Source: Pelagomonas calceolata (lineage: Eukaryota; Sar; Pelagophyceae; Pelagomonadales; Pelagomonadaceae). From it: 64,000 nt of DNA. The position numbers and the translations under genes are program-made. Of the stretch, positions 18,436 to 29,556 are shown piece by piece. Position 1 is the first letter of the stretch. The number at the start of each line of letters is the position of its first letter. The DNA lies in NCBI GenBank assembly GCA_918797485.1, contig CAKKNE010000003.1, positions 3,968,001 through 4,032,000 on the forward strand, read 5' to 3'. Under the pieces are notes generated by a model. The model did not search any database, had not been told where the DNA came from, and saw only the letters and a program-made list of their open reading frames with translations.

Positions 18436-21400
18436 CTAGAAGTTACTATCGAACCAGGGGCTAGAGGGCGCCGGCGGCGGCGGGAGGTCCTCCGGCGGGC
18501 CGCCCGACGACTCCGGCGGCGGCGGTGGCGGCGCGTCTGCGGTCGCGCCGAACGCGGTGGACGCACGAATGGCGGCGCGTAGCTTGTTCGTCGTCGCGTG
18601 GCTGTGGGTGCCCGCAGCCGTCGCCGCCGGTCCGTCGTCCGCCTCCATGTCGCCGGCCGAGAGCGCCACCAACAGTTTCGCGCTGAGCCAGCCGATCGTG
18701 TCGCCAGAAATCACGCAGCACCGTTCCGCGCCGTCGCGCGTCGTCGCTCGCTCGCGCACGGTCACAATGGTGCCGCTGGGCAGGTCCGCGACGAGCGGCG
18801 AGTCCAGCTCGACGCCCGCCCGCAGGCGCGCCCCGCTCTTGCCCGAGACGACGAAGACCGGTGCAGCGGGCCCGCCCGCGGTCTGGGCCCGACCGGCCTC
18901 GATGTCGGTCTTGCCCGCGCGCGACGGGAACCAGCTCGACCGCGACGGCGCTGGTGACGGGGCAGGCGCCGGCGCCGCGCTCGGCTGCGCCTCGAGGTCC
19001 TTCGCCGGCGCTGGCTGGGCCGGCGCCGCGCTTGTCTGCGCTTCCAGGTCTGTCCTCGGCGGTGGCTGAGCCGGCGCTGCGCTCGTCGGCGCTTCCAGGT
19101 CCGTTTCCGCCGCGGGCGCGGCCTTCTTCGTAGGTCCCCTGAACCAGTTCGACCCTGTCTTGCTCGTTTTTGCCGGAGCTGGCCGCGGTGCCGCCTTGGT
19201 CGGCGCCTTCTTGGTTGCTGCAGGCCTCGGCGCCGCCTTAGTCGACGTCTCGGCCGTGGCGGTCCTCTTGGCGACGGGCGCGCGGCCCTTGGCACTCGCG
19301 GAGCTTTTCGCGGGCGCGGCAGCCGTAGGCGCCGTGGACGCCTCCTGCGCCGCCGCGCCGTCGTCGTCATCGTCGTCTTTATCGCCGCCGACGTCGAGCG
19401 AGCTCGTGCTCCGGAAGTTCGAGAGGGCGCGAGCAAACATGGATCTCATGGACCCTTGCCGCTGTTCCGCTGCCCGCGGCGAGCTCCAGGGGCGGATCTC
19501 GGACGTCGAGGAGGGCCGCTTCGGCGTCGTCGCCTTGAGCTGCTTGCAAATGTCGGAAAAGCTCGGCCGCGCGTCCGGCTCGTCGGCCCACGCACTCTTC
19601 ATGAGTGAAATCATGTCACTAGGCATGGTCTTTGGAATGTCAGGCCGCGCGCGCTTGATCAGCACCTTCGAGAGGATCTGCTGCGGCTTGAGTCCCGCCC
19701 ATGGGAGGCGGCGGTCGTAGATTTCCCAGAGGACCATAGCGTAGGAGTAGACGTCGCTCTTCTCCGTGAACACGTTCTCATCAAGAAGCTCTGGCGCCAT
19801 GAAAGCGGGCGTACCCGCGAGGCCGCCGTCGCGCATCGTGCTGGCCGTCGTAGAGGTCTTCAAATCGTCGGCCTTGCCCAACCCAAAGTCAGAGATCTTG
19901 CCGCGGCCATCCAGCGTGAGCAAGACGTTCGCGGCCTTCAGGTCGCGGTGCTCGATCTTGCACGAGTAGAGGTAGGCCATGCCCTGGGCTACGTCGGAAG
20001 CCCAAAACCGTTTGTACTCCGGAGTAATTTCTTCGTCCTCTTTGACCAGCGCCTGTCGCAGCGAACCCCCCGGCATGTACTCCATCACTAAACCGAGGTA
20101 CGTGGCGTCAGTCGTGATGATACCCAGCACTTGCACGATCCGGGGATGTCTCAATCTAACCATGATCGACAACTCCGTCGCGAAGGACTGATACATCTTC
20201 ATGCGCTCCGCAGCGGGCACGCCAACCATATTAATGCATTTAATGCAGACCGTCTCCGCCGCGTACTCGGCAAGACGCACGACGGCCTGGCCGCCGCGCG
20301 CAAATGGATCCGGGTCTACGTATTCGGGCTTAATCTCGAAGTCCTTCAGGTTCTTGCGTTTGTCGCGCCGCGCGGCTCCGTGCTGGAGCTTTTTCTCCAG
20401 CGAATCGGATATATTTTTGACGTGTTCCTTAAATGATCCGTCGCGGTTCAGCGCGGCGAGAATCTGCTTATCCCTTTCAGCGCCCGCCTCAACGGCGGCC
20501 AACAAGTTCTCGTCGCGCCGCACGCCCGCGTTGACCGCCTTCATAATAGATCGGAGGTGCTGCCGGTCGCTGTTTTTGCGCTCCAACATGGCTCGCATGC
20601 CCTGGTCTAGTTTTGCGAGACCTTGGCGTACCTCGAGCCGGAACTCCTGCAATTCGGTCGCGATCTCCGTCGGCGGCACATGAGCATCGACAGCAACAGA
20701 GGTAATCGCGACGGCGTCCTCCGAGAGCGCCGCGGCCGCCTTCTCCTCGGATTCCCCTTTCTCGACGACGCGCTTCGCGACGAGCGCCGTGATGGACTGC
20801 TCGATCTGGTAGGTTCGCTCCATCATTTTCGCATCAATTGCCAACTGGTAGCTCAGCCGGAAGACGCCCAGCTGCTCGACGATGCGCTTATCGATGCGGC
20901 CCAGCTTCTTGACGTGGCTCTGCATGGTGAACGCGCGCTTGAGCCAGCCCTTCTGCCCGAAGGCGCGCACGGCCGCGTGGAATTCCTTCAGTAAGTCGAT
21001 GAGCCGCTGCATGTTCGCTTGGGCAATATCTTTGCCGTCTGAGCACTTCGAGACGTTCTTCGACATGAGATCAACCACGTCCAGGACGTCGATGACGCGC
21101 CGCGCCGCAACGAGGACGTCGTCGGCTTTCTCCGAGAACTCCTCGACGTCACCGAGAATTCCCTTGGCGACGTCGCAAAGCGGTCTGACGAGCGGCAGGC
21201 CGCTCGCAGCGCCGAGCAGTGCCGAGGTCACGGTCATGCCTCGTTCGACCACAGCCGTCGTGTCCTTGTGCCGCTGCAGCAGAGCCTCGCGGGTCTTCGG
21301 ATCGTAGCCGGTCTCCTCGGAGCCTCGAAGCGCGGCCGCTTCGTCGCCTTGCCGCAGCGCTGCCTTTGTCCGTCTCCTGCGCCAGACGACGCCGCCGCCG

Positions 21401-24400
21401 AAGAGTGCCAGCAGGACGACAGCCCCCACGGCGCCAATGCCCGCGCCCATCGCCGCGTCTGGGCCGCCGCCGCCGCCGCCGCCGGAGCTCCCTTCGCTGG
21501 CGCTGGTGGCCGGGGCGTCGTCGGTGGCGGGGGCGTCGTCGTCCGGCTCGGGTGCCAAAGCCGTCGTAGGCGTCCCGACCGTAGTCGTTTCGACGTCTGC
21601 GAAGTCTTCATCAACACCAGCTTCGGTCGCGGCCGTTTTCACTGCTGTGCTTACGTCCTCCGTCGAGCTGTCTTCGATCAACGCGCTGACAGATGCAGCT
21701 TCCTCCGCGGTCTCAACCTCGATAGTGTAGGTCACCACGACGCCAGCGTCGTCGAGGCGACGGCGCCGCGCTTGGGAGATGTCCACGGTCACCATGACGC
21801 CAGCGTCGTCGAGGCGACGGCGCCGCGCTTGGGAGATCTCCACGGTCACAAGAGACTCGTCCACCTCGTACAATGAGGCGACCGCTGCCACAAACACGTT
21901 GGTGCTGGCCAGCGCTGTCTCGTACGTGATGCCGTCGAAGGTGAGGTCGCCGGTCACGATAAATTCCGGCGTGCCCACGGGCGACGGCGTCGGGGGCAGC
22001 GGTTCTTGCCAGGAGCCAACACACCATACTTCACCGCAGTCGTTCTCGCACTGATCTCTCCCGTTCCAACAGACCTGTTTCGTCGACACCGCCGTACAGA
22101 CGCCGCAGTCTCCGGTGGAGCAGCAGTAGCCCGGAGCTGCCGTCGGGCTGCTCGTCGGACCCGGAGTCGGCCGCGGCGTCGGAGCAAAGACGGGCGCCGC
22201 CGTCGGATTTCCGGGCGTCGCGGTTGGCGAGGGCGACGGCCTCGGCGTGGGCGCTGGCGACGGCGAATGAGAGGGCCGAGGCGTCGGCGCTGGGATAGGC
22301 GACGGCGTGGGCCTGGGCGACGGAGCCGGCAACGGCGCTGGCGTCGGCGGCCGCGTCGGCAGGGGACTCGGAATCGGTGTGGGCCGCGGCGTGGGCTGCG
22401 GCGTCGGGCGCGGCGTCGGGCTGAAGACCGGGCTCGCCGTCGGGCTTCCCGGCGTGGTGGTCGGCGACGGCGATGGGCGCGGAGTCGGGCGCGGCGTAGG
22501 CGTCTGGGTCGGCGACGGCGTGGGTCGCGGTGTTGGCGACGACGTGGGTCGCGGCGTGGGCCTTTGCGTCGGCGCTGGCGTCGGCTTCGGCGTCGGCTTC
22601 GGCGTAGGGCGCGCGCTCGGCGTGGGCGTCGGCCTGGGCGACGGGCGCGGCGTCGGGCTCGGTGTGGGCTGGCGAGTTGGTCGAGCAGTGGGCCTCGGCG
22701 TCGGGCTGAAGACCGGGCGCGCCGTCGGGTCGCCAGGAGTGATGGTCGGCGACGGCGATGGGCGCGGCGTCGGCTGTCGCGTCGGCCGCGGGCTGGGTCG
22801 AGGCGTCGGCGCGAAGGCTGGCGCAGCAGTGGGATCACCGGGCACCGGCGTCGGGTGCGGCGAGGGCCTCGGGGTCGGGCGCGGCGACGGCAACGGCGTC
22901 GGCATAGGTGTGGGCTGCGGTGTAGGCTTCGGCGAGGGTGCGGGCGTCGGTCGCCATGTCGGGCGCTTGCTGGGCTCGGGCGACGGCTTCGGCGTGGGTG
23001 CAGGCGTCGGCCGCGGCGTCGGCGTCGATGTCGGTTGGGGAGTCGGGCGCAAGCTGGGCGCGGGCGTCGGTCGCCGCGTTGGCCGCTTGCTGGGCGCGGG
23101 CGTCGGCCGCGGCGTAGGAATCGGAGTCGGCTTCGGCGTCGGAGACGCCGTGGGGCGCGGCGAAGGAGACTGCGATGGCCGTGGAGTTGGACTTGGAAAC
23201 GTGGGGCGAGGCGTCGGACCAGGCGTCGGTCTTGGCGTCGGCCTCGGGCAGTTGGCGAGGTTGCTGACTTGCACGACGCCACACGACGTCGACGAGCACG
23301 GGGTGCCGCTGAACGCCGAGTGCAGTTCCACGCCATAGTCCACGCACCAGCCGAGGTCCTGGTTAAAGGCCGAGGCATACTCGAACATCTCCTCCATATC
23401 GATAACAGCTCCAACGCTCCAGCCACCAATGTCCTGATTGAAGGAGGATGCGTCCTGGAACAACTCGTTCATCGACGTTACACTAGAGGTATCCCAAGCG
23501 CTAATGTCCTCGTTGAAAGACGAGGCTTCCTCAAACAACTCATCCATGTCCGTTACCCCGCCAGTCTCCCACGTGGAAATGTGGCCGTACGTCGTCTCGG
23601 CGGCCGTCGCGTCCGCCAACCACGCTGCAACGGCAATTTTGATTTTCCAATTGACCATGATGTTGCCCGTGCGCGAGATGTCGCAGTCAACTCCCGCGAT
23701 GCCGCACGACGTCGACGAGCACGGGGTGCCGCTGAACGCGTAGTCCAGGTCCACGTCATCGGCCACGCACCAGCCGAGGTCCTGGTTGAAGGCTGAGGCG
23801 CCTTGGAACATCTCTTCCATATCGAGAACAGCTCCAACGTTCCAGCCGCTAATGTCCTGGTCGAAGGCCGAGGCATAATAGAACATGTATTCCATGGTCG
23901 TAACGCCAGAGGTATCCCACGCGCCGATGTCCTCGTTAAATGCCGCAGCACCGTTGCATTGCCCTTCCTCATCTTCGTCTTCATTTTCACTACTCCCACA
24001 AAACAACCACGACATGTCCGTCACCCCCCCGGTCTCCCACGTCGAGATGTGCCCGTACGTCGCCTCGGCGGCAGTCGCGTCTGCGAGCCACGCTACGGCT
24101 GCCCATTTGATTTTCCAGTTGACCATGATGTTTCCTGTCTTCGCAATATCGCAATCGCCAGAGTTCTCTGCTTGCGCGACGCCGCACGACGTCGACTCGC
24201 ACTGGGTGCTGGAGAACGCGTCCTCCGTGTCCACGTCGTCGGCCACGCACCAGCCGAGGTCCTGGTCGAAGGCCGAGTTACCGGGATCACCGTCGAACAT
24301 CATTTCCATACTTGTGACACTGTCGACGCTCCACTTGCCGATTGGTTGGTTGAACGATGAAGCCATGACGAACATCATATACATGCTCGTTACGCTGGAG

Positions 24401-26037
24401 GTATCCCATGCGCTGATGTCTTCGTTGAAGGACAATGCGGCCGTGTTGCAATCACTCCATCCTGGTATCGCACAAAACAAATACGCCATGTCAGTCACCC
24501 CCGATGTGTCCCAAGTCGAAATGTGGCCGTACGTCGCCTCGGCGGCCGACGCGTCCGCAAACCACGCATCGCGAGCCGTGTATATGGTGCTGTCGGTCAT
24601 GACGTAGCCCGCCATTGCCGTGAAGGCATAGACCTTGCCGCCGGTGCCAGCTTGCATGGCCGCGACCACGATTGTGTTGCCGTCGATCGCCACGGAGCCG
24701 CCGAAGCTGTCGTATGCCGCGGCATCGGAGGCACTCAGCTTGGCCAGGCCGTTCGTGACACCGCCGTCGTACGTGGCACCGCCGTCGTCCGTGCGGAAGA
24801 CGTAGGCGGAGCCCCTGTAGCCGTTCTCGTAGTGGGCACCCACCACGATGGTGTTGCCGGCGATCGCTACGGAGCCGCCGAAGCGGTCGTTCGTCGCGGC
24901 GTCGTCGGCCGTCAGCTTGATCTCTGTGTGCGTGTCCCAGCCGTCGCTCGTGCGGAAGACGTAGGCCGATCCCGAGCTGGAGCCGCTGTCGTCGTCGCCG
25001 TAGGCTCCAATCGCAATGGTGGCGCCGGCGATCGCCACGGAGTAGCCGAAGTTGTCGCTTGCTGCGGCGTCGGAGGCCGTCAGCTTGGCCACCTGACCGT
25101 ACGTGGCGCCGCCGTCGCTTGTGTGGAAGACGTAGGCTGCGCCTCTACTGGAGCTCTTGGTGTAGGCACCGACCACGATTGTCTCACCGTCGATGGCGAC
25201 AGATACTCCGAAGTAGTCGCCCGTCGCGGCGTCGGAGGCCGTCAGCTTGATCTCTGTGTACGTGCCCCAGTCGTCGCTCGTACGGAAGACGTAAACCGCG
25301 CCTGGCTCGAACGAGGGGGTCCCAGCCTTAGCGGCCCCGATCGCGATGGTGGCGCCGGAGATCGCCACGGAGTAGCCGAATAAATCCATATAACTGGCGT
25401 CGGAGGCCCCCAGCTTAGCCACCTGGCCGTACGTGACGCCGCCGTTGGTCGTGCGGAAGACGTAGGCCTTGCCAATACCCGCGAGTAAGCAAGGTCCCGA
25501 GCCGCACGACGAGTCCTTTTCCTCCCTGGCCCCGACCACGACGGTGTCGCCGTCGACGGCTACGGAGTAGCCGAGTTTGGCGTAATCTTTGCTGCCTGTG
25601 TACATGGCCACCTGCGCATAGGTGGCGCCCTCGTCAGCCGTCCGAAAGATGTAGGCTATGCCAGCTTCGTTGTATATATTGGTATCTCTCGTCGGATTCC
25701 CGACCACGACGGTGTTGCCGTCAACGGCTACGGACCAGCCGAACCAGTCGCTCGCCTCGCCATCGGAGGCCGTCAGTTTCGCAAGCTGCGCGTAGTATTC
25801 GCTCAGCCGCCGCCTGTCAAGCGACGTCGGCGCCGGCAGCCGACGGACAACTTCGCTCGAAGCCGCGCCGGGCTGGACCAACTGAAGCGCGCTGGACGCG
25901 TTCGTCGGGCGCCGCGGTCCGCGGAGCCGCGTTCGGGAGCCCGGGGCGCTCGCACCAGCGTTCGATTCCAGCAGCCGGCAGGGGGCAGCCAACAGTGCCA
26001 GGGCAGCCCAGAAGCAGCGGCAGCGCCGCGGCGGCAT
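18436..26037 (-). CDS. giant receptor-like TKL kinase: FG-GAP propeller, BspA/DUF285 repeats, Pro-rich stalk, TM, helical bundle, kinase, SH3-like
   Basis: 2533 aa, one exon, from the ATG at 26037 because it starts a signal peptide ([19 protein letters not shown]). DNA 25780-24640 encodes seven FG-GAP blades (e.g. [19 protein letters not shown]). DNA 24600-23260 encodes three BspA/DUF285 modules ([15 protein letters not shown]) each ending near LGWCV and STSCGV. About 365 residues of PTPRPTP-type stalk follow, then a Cys-rich patch ([16 protein letters not shown]), a region with RRRRLDD, and one transmembrane helix ([20 protein letters not shown]). Inside, a long helical region precedes the kinase: ARGGQAVV loop, VCIKCIN lysine, [26 protein letters not shown], all catalytic residues present. 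The C-terminus has a disordered Ala/Pro/Lys tract and an SH3b-like segment. It probably senses an external ligand or surface and signals by phosphorylation. Confidence 0.9.
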   Translation of the reverse strand: MPPRRCRCFWAALALLAAPCRLLESNAGASAPGSRTRLRGPRRPTNASSALQLVQPGAASSEVVRRLPAPTSLDRRRLSEYYAQLAKLTASDGEASDWFGWSVAVDGNTVVVGNPTRDTNIYNEAGIAYIFRTADEGATYAQVAMYTGSKDYAKLGYSVAVDGDTVVVGAREEKDSSCGSGPCLLAGIGKAYVFRTTNGGVTYGQVAKLGASDASYMDLFGYSVAISGATIAIGAAKAGTPSFEPGAVYVFRTSDDWGTYTEIKLTASDAATGDYFGVSVAIDGETIVVGAYTKSSSRGAAYVFHTSDGGATYGQVAKLTASDAAASDNFGYSVAIAGATIAIGAYGDDDSGSSSGSAYVFRTSDGWDTHTEIKLTADDAATNDRFGGSVAIAGNTIVVGAHYENGYRGSAYVFRTDDGGATYDGGVTNGLAKLSASDAAAYDSFGGSVAIDGNTIVVAAMQAGTGGKVYAFTAMAGYVMTDSTIYTARDAWFADASAAEATYGHISTWDTSGVTDMAYLFCAIPGWSDCNTAALSFNEDISAWDTSSVTSMYMMFVMASSFNQPIGKWSVDSVTSMEMMFDGDPGNSAFDQDLGWCVADDVDTEDAFSSTQCESTSCGVAQAENSGDCDIAKTGNIMVNWKIKWAAVAWLADATAAEATYGHISTWETGGVTDMSWLFCGSSENEDEDEEGQCNGAAAFNEDIGAWDTSGVTTMEYMFYYASAFDQDISGWNVGAVLDMEEMFQGASAFNQDLGWCVADDVDLDYAFSGTPCSSTSCGIAGVDCDISRTGNIMVNWKIKIAVAAWLADATAAETTYGHISTWETGGVTDMDELFEEASSFNEDISAWDTSSVTSMNELFQDASSFNQDIGGWSVGAVIDMEEMFEYASAFNQDLGWCVDYGVELHSAFSGTPCSSTSCGVVQVSNLANCPRPTPRPTPGPTPRPTFPSPTPRPSQSPSPRPTASPTPKPTPIPTPRPTPAPSKRPTRRPTPAPSLRPTPQPTSTPTPRPTPAPTPKPSPEPSKRPTWRPTPAPSPKPTPQPTPMPTPLPSPRPTPRPSPHPTPVPGDPTAAPAFAPTPRPSPRPTRQPTPRPSPSPTITPGDPTARPVFSPTPRPTARPTRQPTPSPTPRPSPRPTPTPSARPTPKPTPKPTPAPTQRPTPRPTSSPTPRPTPSPTQTPTPRPTPRPSPSPTTTPGSPTASPVFSPTPRPTPQPTPRPTPIPSPLPTRPPTPAPLPAPSPRPTPSPIPAPTPRPSHSPSPAPTPRPSPSPTATPGNPTAAPVFAPTPRPTPGPTSSPTAAPGYCCSTGDCGVCTAVSTKQVCWNGRDQCENDCGEVWCVGSWQEPLPPTPSPVGTPEFIVTGDLTFDGITYETALASTNVFVAAVASLYEVDESLVTVEISQARRRRLDDAGVMVTVDISQARRRRLDDAGVVVTYTIEVETAEEAASVSALIEDSSTEDVSTAVKTAATEAGVDEDFADVETTTVGTPTTALAPEPDDDAPATDDAPATSASEGSSGGGGGGGPDAAMGAGIGAVGAVVLLALFGGGVVWRRRRTKAALRQGDEAAALRGSEETGYDPKTREALLQRHKDTTAVVERGMTVTSALLGAASGLPLVRPLCDVAKGILGDVEEFSEKADDVLVAARRVIDVLDVVDLMSKNVSKCSDGKDIAQANMQRLIDLLKEFHAAVRAFGQKGWLKRAFTMQSHVKKLGRIDKRIVEQLGVFRLSYQLAIDAKMMERTYQIEQSITALVAKRVVEKGESEEKAAAALSEDAVAITSVAVDAHVPPTEIATELQEFRLEVRQGLAKLDQGMRAMLERKNSDRQHLRSIMKAVNAGVRRDENLLAAVEAGAERDKQILAALNRDGSFKEHVKNISDSLEKKLQHGAARRDKRKNLKDFEIKPEYVDPDPFARGGQAVVRLAEYAAETVCIKCINMVGVPAAERMKMYQSFATELSIMVRLRHPRIVQVLGIITTDATYLGLVMEYMPGGSLRQALVKEDEEITPEYKRFWASDVAQGMAYLYSCKIEHRDLKAANVLLTLDGRGKISDFGLGKADDLKTSTTASTMRDGGLAGTPAFMAPELLDENVFTEKSDVYSYAMVLWEIYDRRLPWAGLKPQQILSKVLIKRARPDIPKTMPSDMISLMKSAWADEPDARPSFSDICKQLKATTPKRPSSTSEIRPWSSPRAAEQRQGSMRSMFARALSNFRSTSSLDVGGDKDDDDDDGAAAQEASTAPTAAAPAKSSASAKGRAPVAKRTATAETSTKAAPRPAATKKAPTKAAPRPAPAKTSKTGSNWFRGPTKKAAPAAETDLEAPTSAAPAQPPPRTDLEAQTSAAPAQPAPAKDLEAQPSAAPAPAPSPAPSRSSWFPSRAGKTDIEAGRAQTAGGPAAPVFVVSGKSGARLRAGVELDSPLVADLPSGTIVTVRERATTRDGAERCCVISGDTIGWLSAKLLVALSAGDMEADDGPAATAAGTHSHATTNKLRAAIRASTAFGATADAPPPPPPESSGGPPEDLPPPPAPSSPWFDSNF
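21724..21845 (-). repeat. 57-bp tandem duplication in the receptor kinase gene
   Basis: Two almost identical 57-bp units encode [19 protein letters not shown] and [19 protein letters not shown] just outside the membrane. Few differences separate them, so the duplication is recent. The RRRR run in each unit could be a protease site. Confidence 0.8.
22150..23250 (-). repeat. degenerate Pro-Thr-rich minisatellite (stalk of the receptor kinase)
   Basis: About 1.1 kb of GGCGTCGGC/GGGCGCGGC-like 12-24 bp degenerate repeats encoding PTPRPTP, PSPRPTP and PTPAPTP units. Because of its composition it also opens long false frames on the plus strand. Such stalks are often O-glycosylated and length-variable. 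Confidence 0.85.
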
Positions 26038-26299
26038 CGTTCGTGCGCCACTGCCTGGCTGGGGTTGTCTCGGGTGTCGGGCTTTGTTCACGTTCACTGT
26101 AGCGTTAGTCCCTATAGTCCTTAGCCTAAGGACCGCCACCACTGTAGCGCTCTCTCGCAGCGCTTCGGGCCGGGCCTGGGCATGCGCACGCCCCGCACGA
26201 CGCGCGCGCGCGACGTGTGCGAAAGACCACGAGCCATAGGACGCGAGGACCAGCCGTCGCCGCGACGACGTCCATAAAGAACCTAGTAGTATAGGCGGC
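26038..26299. other. short intergenic region
   Basis: About 260 bp containing the promoter/5' UTR of the receptor kinase and the 3' end of the U2A' gene. It is rich in CGCGCGCG. No palindrome copy seen. Confidence 0.35.
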
Positions 26300-27765
26300 C
26301 TAGCCGAGCGCCGCGAGCAGCCGCGCCTTGAGGACCTTCTTCAGGCCCTCCGTCGACAGGCCCCGCGCCTCGAGCGCGAGCTTAAGGTCGTAGACCTTCA
26401 TCTTCTCGACCTCGGCCGCCGTCAGCGCGTCGGCCGCCGGCCGCGCCGCGTCGGGCTCGACGTCCATCGCCGCCGCCGGCGCGGGCGCGGGCTCGGGCTC
26501 CGGCGCGGCGGGCGCCGCGCCGTCATCGCCGTCATCGCCGCCGGCGAGCGCGCCGAGGAGCCGCTCCTTCAGGACCTTCTTGAGCCCGTCCGTGGGCAGG
26601 CCCCGCGCCTCGAGCGCCGCGCGGAGCTCCGTGACCTGGGTGGTTTACGAAAGATCTCCGCGCCTTCTTTCGAAAGCGTTTTCGAGCGCGTCCAGTTTGA
26701 AGGGGCGCGGTCGAGCGACGACAAGGGGCGCCGGACGCGCGCCTTCATCTTCCCGACGTCCTCGGCCGACGGCCCGTCGACCTCCATCGCGGCCGGCGCC
26801 GGCGCGGGCGCGCCGGCCTCGTCGCCGAGCTCCGAGAAGCCGCCCGTCGAGGCCCGCGGCGCGGGCGGCGCGGGCGCGGCCGCGGGCGGCGCGGGCGGCG
26901 GCGGCGGCGGCGCGGCCGGCGCGGCCGGCGGCGGCGGCGGCGGTGCCGCCGCGCGCGGTGGTGGTGGTGGCGGCATCGACGGGGGCGGCGGCGGCGGCAC
27001 CGAGGGCACCGACGGCGGCGCGCCGGGCGGCGGCCCCGGCGGCGGCCCCGGCGGCGCCAGGCCCGGGATGACGCCGGCCCTGAGCTGCCGCTCGAGCGCG
27101 TCGACTTCCGCTGGAGTGGTGGCATTGGCCACCGCGCGCCGGATCGCCGCTTTTTGTTCGGCCGTGAGGTTCGCGAGGGCCGCGGGCGGTGCGCCGGACC
27201 GCGGCGGCGGCGGCGGCGGGTGTGCCGCGTCCGCCGTCGCCGAGACTAATGTTAAGTCCGCATTTGAAGGACCGTCTTCCGGGAACAGTTCTGAGGCCTT
27301 CTCCCGTTCTGCCGCTTTGATCTTCTTGAAGTCCAGGGTTTTCAGGGAGGGCACCGTCGCGATGAGGAACGAGCGGTAGTGCTCGAGGCGTTTTATCGGG
27401 TTGCCCACGCAAGCCAAATGCTGGAGCTTCGCGCACGACCTCAACCCCGCCAGCTGCGTGAGACTTTCGAGGCGGTTGTGGCACAACATGAGCGTTTCTA
27501 GCGAAGGTAATTGGTCGCCCAAGTTATCGTCAATTGTCGCGACGCGATTATTATGCAGTAACAGAGTAGTCAGCCGTCGGGCCGGCGCGAAGTTGCCCAC
27601 CCTCGTGATTTCGTTGTCGCTCAAATCTATAACATCGAACTGGTCCTTCAGCGTGCCGGTGTTCTCGATCGCGGCAATTTTGTAGCCCCTTAGGATCACT
27701 TCCCGCTCCCCGAGGGGGTTCATCCTTTGCGCCGCGTGGACGGCGAGGTCGGCGGTGAAGCGCAT
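26300..27765 (-). CDS. SNRPA1: U2 snRNP A' (SNRPA1) fused to two C-terminal SAP domains (two exons)
   Basis: Exons 26743-27765 and 26300-26635 (minus) give 452 aa, against about 255 in human U2A'. The N-terminus is classic U2A': [23 protein letters not shown] segments ([27 protein letters not shown]), [15 protein letters not shown], and the late [14 protein letters not shown] Pro/Ala-rich linker of about 110 residues follows. Exon 2 completes one SAP motif, AEDVGKMK joined to [20 protein letters not shown], and encodes a second, [21 protein letters not shown]2A' binds U2B'' and U2 snRNA stem-loop IV; SAP motifs bind DNA or RNA, so this version may tether U2 snRNP to chromatin or RNA. The intron is 107 nt and appears GC-AG. 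Reading through it would replace the SAP region with a basic tail. Confidence 0.88.
26636..26742 (-). other. SNRPA1 intron, probable GC-AG
   Basis: On the minus strand it starts GCGCGCGTCCGGCGCC and ends CCACCCAG. Using this GC site joins AAG to GTC in phase 0 and makes an intact SAP domain that matches the second SAP domain closely. No GT nearby gives the same frame. Confidence 0.75.
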
Positions 27766-28195
27766 GGTCCTAGGGTGGCGGCGGCGGCGTGCGCGGCTGC
27801 GTCGCGGGCGGCCGCGCGGCGGCGGGCGCGGGCCTCAGCGAGGCGGCCTCGGATGCCAGCGGGGCGTGCGGCGGCGGCGGCTCCGACTGCGCGTGGCGGG
27901 AGCTCCCAGCAGGCACACAAAACACTACAGCTCGTCCTCTGCGGGACGCGTGTGGCGCGGGCGAGTCGCTGCGGCTAGCTAGCGCTTGTGTAAGACACTA
28001 GCATTGCTAGTGCCTTACAGGCCGCTAGCTAGCGTCGTGTTGCGCAGCGCAATCAGCGCAAACTTGCACCGCTGGGCACCAGCGCTCGCGCACAGTTTTG
28101 AATAGTACTCACGCAGCCGTCGCTTCCAACCACGAGAGCTATAACTGCAAAACTGCACTCACTGCAGCACAAGCAGCACCCAAGCACTCGAACGC
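27766..28195. other. divergent promoter region (SNRPA1 / DCTPP1)
   Basis: About 430 bp. The part near SNRPA1 is GCGGCGGC rich; the centre holds a head-to-head double copy of the palindrome at 27974-28033. The part near DCTPP1 is AT-richer. Frames with Arg/Ala-rich products here are composition artefacts. Confidence 0.5.
27974..28033. repeat. double (head-to-head) GCTAG palindrome
   Basis: A forward copy with GTGTAAGACACTAGC is followed two bases later by a reverse copy TGCTAGTGCCTTACAGGC and CGCTAGC, flanked by GCTAGCTAGC on both sides. It can form one long hairpin. It lies 162 bp upstream of DCTPP1 and about 210 bp upstream of SNRPA1. Confidence 0.9.
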
Positions 28196-28735
28196 ATGGC
28201 CGCCGCAGCACTCCGCACCGCCGCACGGCACCTCGCCGCGCCGGCAGCCTTACTAGCCGCGTCGCAGTCGCGCTGCAACGAGCACGACGAGCGACTGGCC
28301 AACTTGAAAGCGGAGGTGATGCTGCTGCGCGGCGAGAACGCGCGGCTGCGGCGAGCGCTCGACGGCGACAGCCTCGACGTCGAGGCGCTGCGGCTGCGCA
28401 TCGCGGACTTCGCGCGGGAGCGCGACTGGGACCAGTTCCACACGCCGCGGAACATTTTGTTGGCGCTTGTGGGTGAGGTAGGAGAGCTCGCCGAATGCTT
28501 CCAGTGGAAATCAGAAGTTGCGCGGGGCCTGCCCGCCTTCTCCGAGCCCGAGCGGACGCACGTGGGCGAAGAGCTCGCGGACGTCCTCATCTACACCGTG
28601 CGCCTCGCCGACGTCTGCGGTATAGCGCTCGACGAGTGCGTGCCGCGGAAGATCGCCATGAACGCGCGCAAATATCCCGCCGACAAGGCGCGCGGCCGCA
28701 GCGACAAGTACACGGCGTATAGTTCTAAGTCTTAG
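28196..28735 (+). CDS. DCTPP1: dCTP pyrophosphatase 1-like (all-alpha NTP pyrophosphatase, MazG superfamily)
   Basis: 179 aa. An N-terminal 20-residue Ala/Arg-rich stretch may be a mitochondrial presequence, followed by a short predicted coil. The catalytic core has RDWDQFHTPRNILLALVGEV then GELAECFQWK and GEELADVLIYTVRLADVCGI, giving the ExxE and ExxD metal-binding pairs of the family. It cleaves dCTP and modified dCTPs to monophosphate and pyrophosphate, cleaning the nucleotide pool. The basic C-terminal RKIAMNARKYP matches the family's conserved KxxxNxxKYP motif. Its TAG stop overlaps the TAA of the convergent gene. Confidence 0.93.
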   Translation: MAAAALRTAARHLAAPAALLAASQSRCNEHDERLANLKAEVMLLRGENARLRRALDGDSLDVEALRLRIADFARERDWDQFHTPRNILLALVGEVGELAECFQWKSEVARGLPAFSEPERTHVGEELADVLIYTVRLADVCGIALDECVPRKIAMNARKYPADKARGRSDKYTAYSSKS

Positions 28736-29556
28736 ACCTTGAGTTTCGCGGCGGCGGCGGCGATGGCCTCGTCGTCAACGTCGTCCGCGCCCTCGTCGTC
28801 GAAGACCGACTTCTTCCCGACGCGCTGGGCCTTCTCGCCGTACGGGTCGTGGCCCTGGAAACAGTCGGGCAGCGCGACGGGGTCGCACCGCCCTTCCAGC
28901 CAGTCGTCCAGGCTCCTCCAATGTAAGGCCGTGATCTCGTACCAGGGGCTCACGTACTTGAACGAGTCCTGGACCGAGACGCAGCCCCAGTGGTCCCTCG
29001 ACGCGAGCGTCGACTCCGGGCCCGAGCCCAGCTCCGCGCCCAGAAACATCTCGACGTGGACGATGTTCCCTTTTTGTTGTTTCTTCCGGCCCTTGAAGTA
29101 CGTCCCTTCGACGAAGAGGAGGTCCCCCGGCCGCACCTCACTCAATTCAAGCTTCCGCGGCAGCGTCGCGAAGAGGTAGGCCTGGTTCCAGGGCCCGATA
29201 TCGAACCCGAAGTCCGGCCGCAATTGCCGCAGCGCCTTCCGGAAGAGAGCACAACAATCCAAATACTCCTTGAGGCCGTACAGCGCGTCGCCCGGCTTGT
29301 GGTAGCGCTCGGCGTAGGGGACGCCTACGCTCTCCAGGCATTTCGCGATGAACTTGGACCGTAATCTTGCCTTGTCGCCGGCCGGGTCCGCCGCGCGCCG
29401 TTCTGCCGCCCGGCGCCGCAATTCCTTCGTCGGCACCTGGCGCTGCTGCTGGCGTTTGCGGTTGCGGAACTGCTTGAACGCGTCTTGGAGCGAGGGGCCG
29501 TCGTTGAGCAGCGCCTCGTCCTGGCCATTGGCAGTCATCTCGGCCAGGGGGGCCAT
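28732..29556 (-). CDS. eukaryotic NlpC/P60-like cysteine hydrolase-fold protein
   Basis: 274 aa from the ATG at 29556; an upstream open segment has no ATG. The core resembles a conserved protist/animal NlpC-like family: KEYLDCCALFRKALRQLRPD, then FGFDIGPWNQAYLFATLP, VRPGDLLFVEGTYF, GNIVHVEMFLGAE and SVQDSFKYVSPWY. The Cys of LDCC and His of VHVE are good candidates for the catalytic pair. Substrate is unknown; bacterial relatives hydrolyse peptidoglycan peptides, but the eukaryotic branch may act on other amides. N-terminal 50 residues are basic and helical, without a signal peptide, so it is probably cytosolic. Confidence 0.75.
   Translation of the reverse strand: MAPLAEMTANGQDEALLNDGPSLQDAFKQFRNRKRQQQRQVPTKELRRRAAERRAADPAGDKARLRSKFIAKCLESVGVPYAERYHKPGDALYGLKEYLDCCALFRKALRQLRPDFGFDIGPWNQAYLFATLPRKLELSEVRPGDLLFVEGTYFKGRKKQQKGNIVHVEMFLGAELGSGPESTLASRDHWGCVSVQDSFKYVSPWYEITALHWRSLDDWLEGRCDPVALPDCFQGHDPYGEKAQRVGKKSVFDDEGADDVDDEAIAAAAAKLKV

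Noticed and set aside
22006-23796. Long Arg-rich and Gly/Val-rich plus-strand open frames (also 22307-23338)
   Set aside because: They are opposite-strand readings of the Pro-rich stalk repeats of the receptor kinase; low complexity, no domain, no start context.
26580-27071. Plus-strand Ala/Arg/Pro frame over SNRPA1
   Set aside because: Antisense of the Pro/Ala linker and SAP-coding sequence.
27727-28001. Arg/Ala-rich small frames between SNRPA1 and DCTPP1
   Set aside because: They overlap the promoter palindrome and GCGGCG runs and have no product resemblance.
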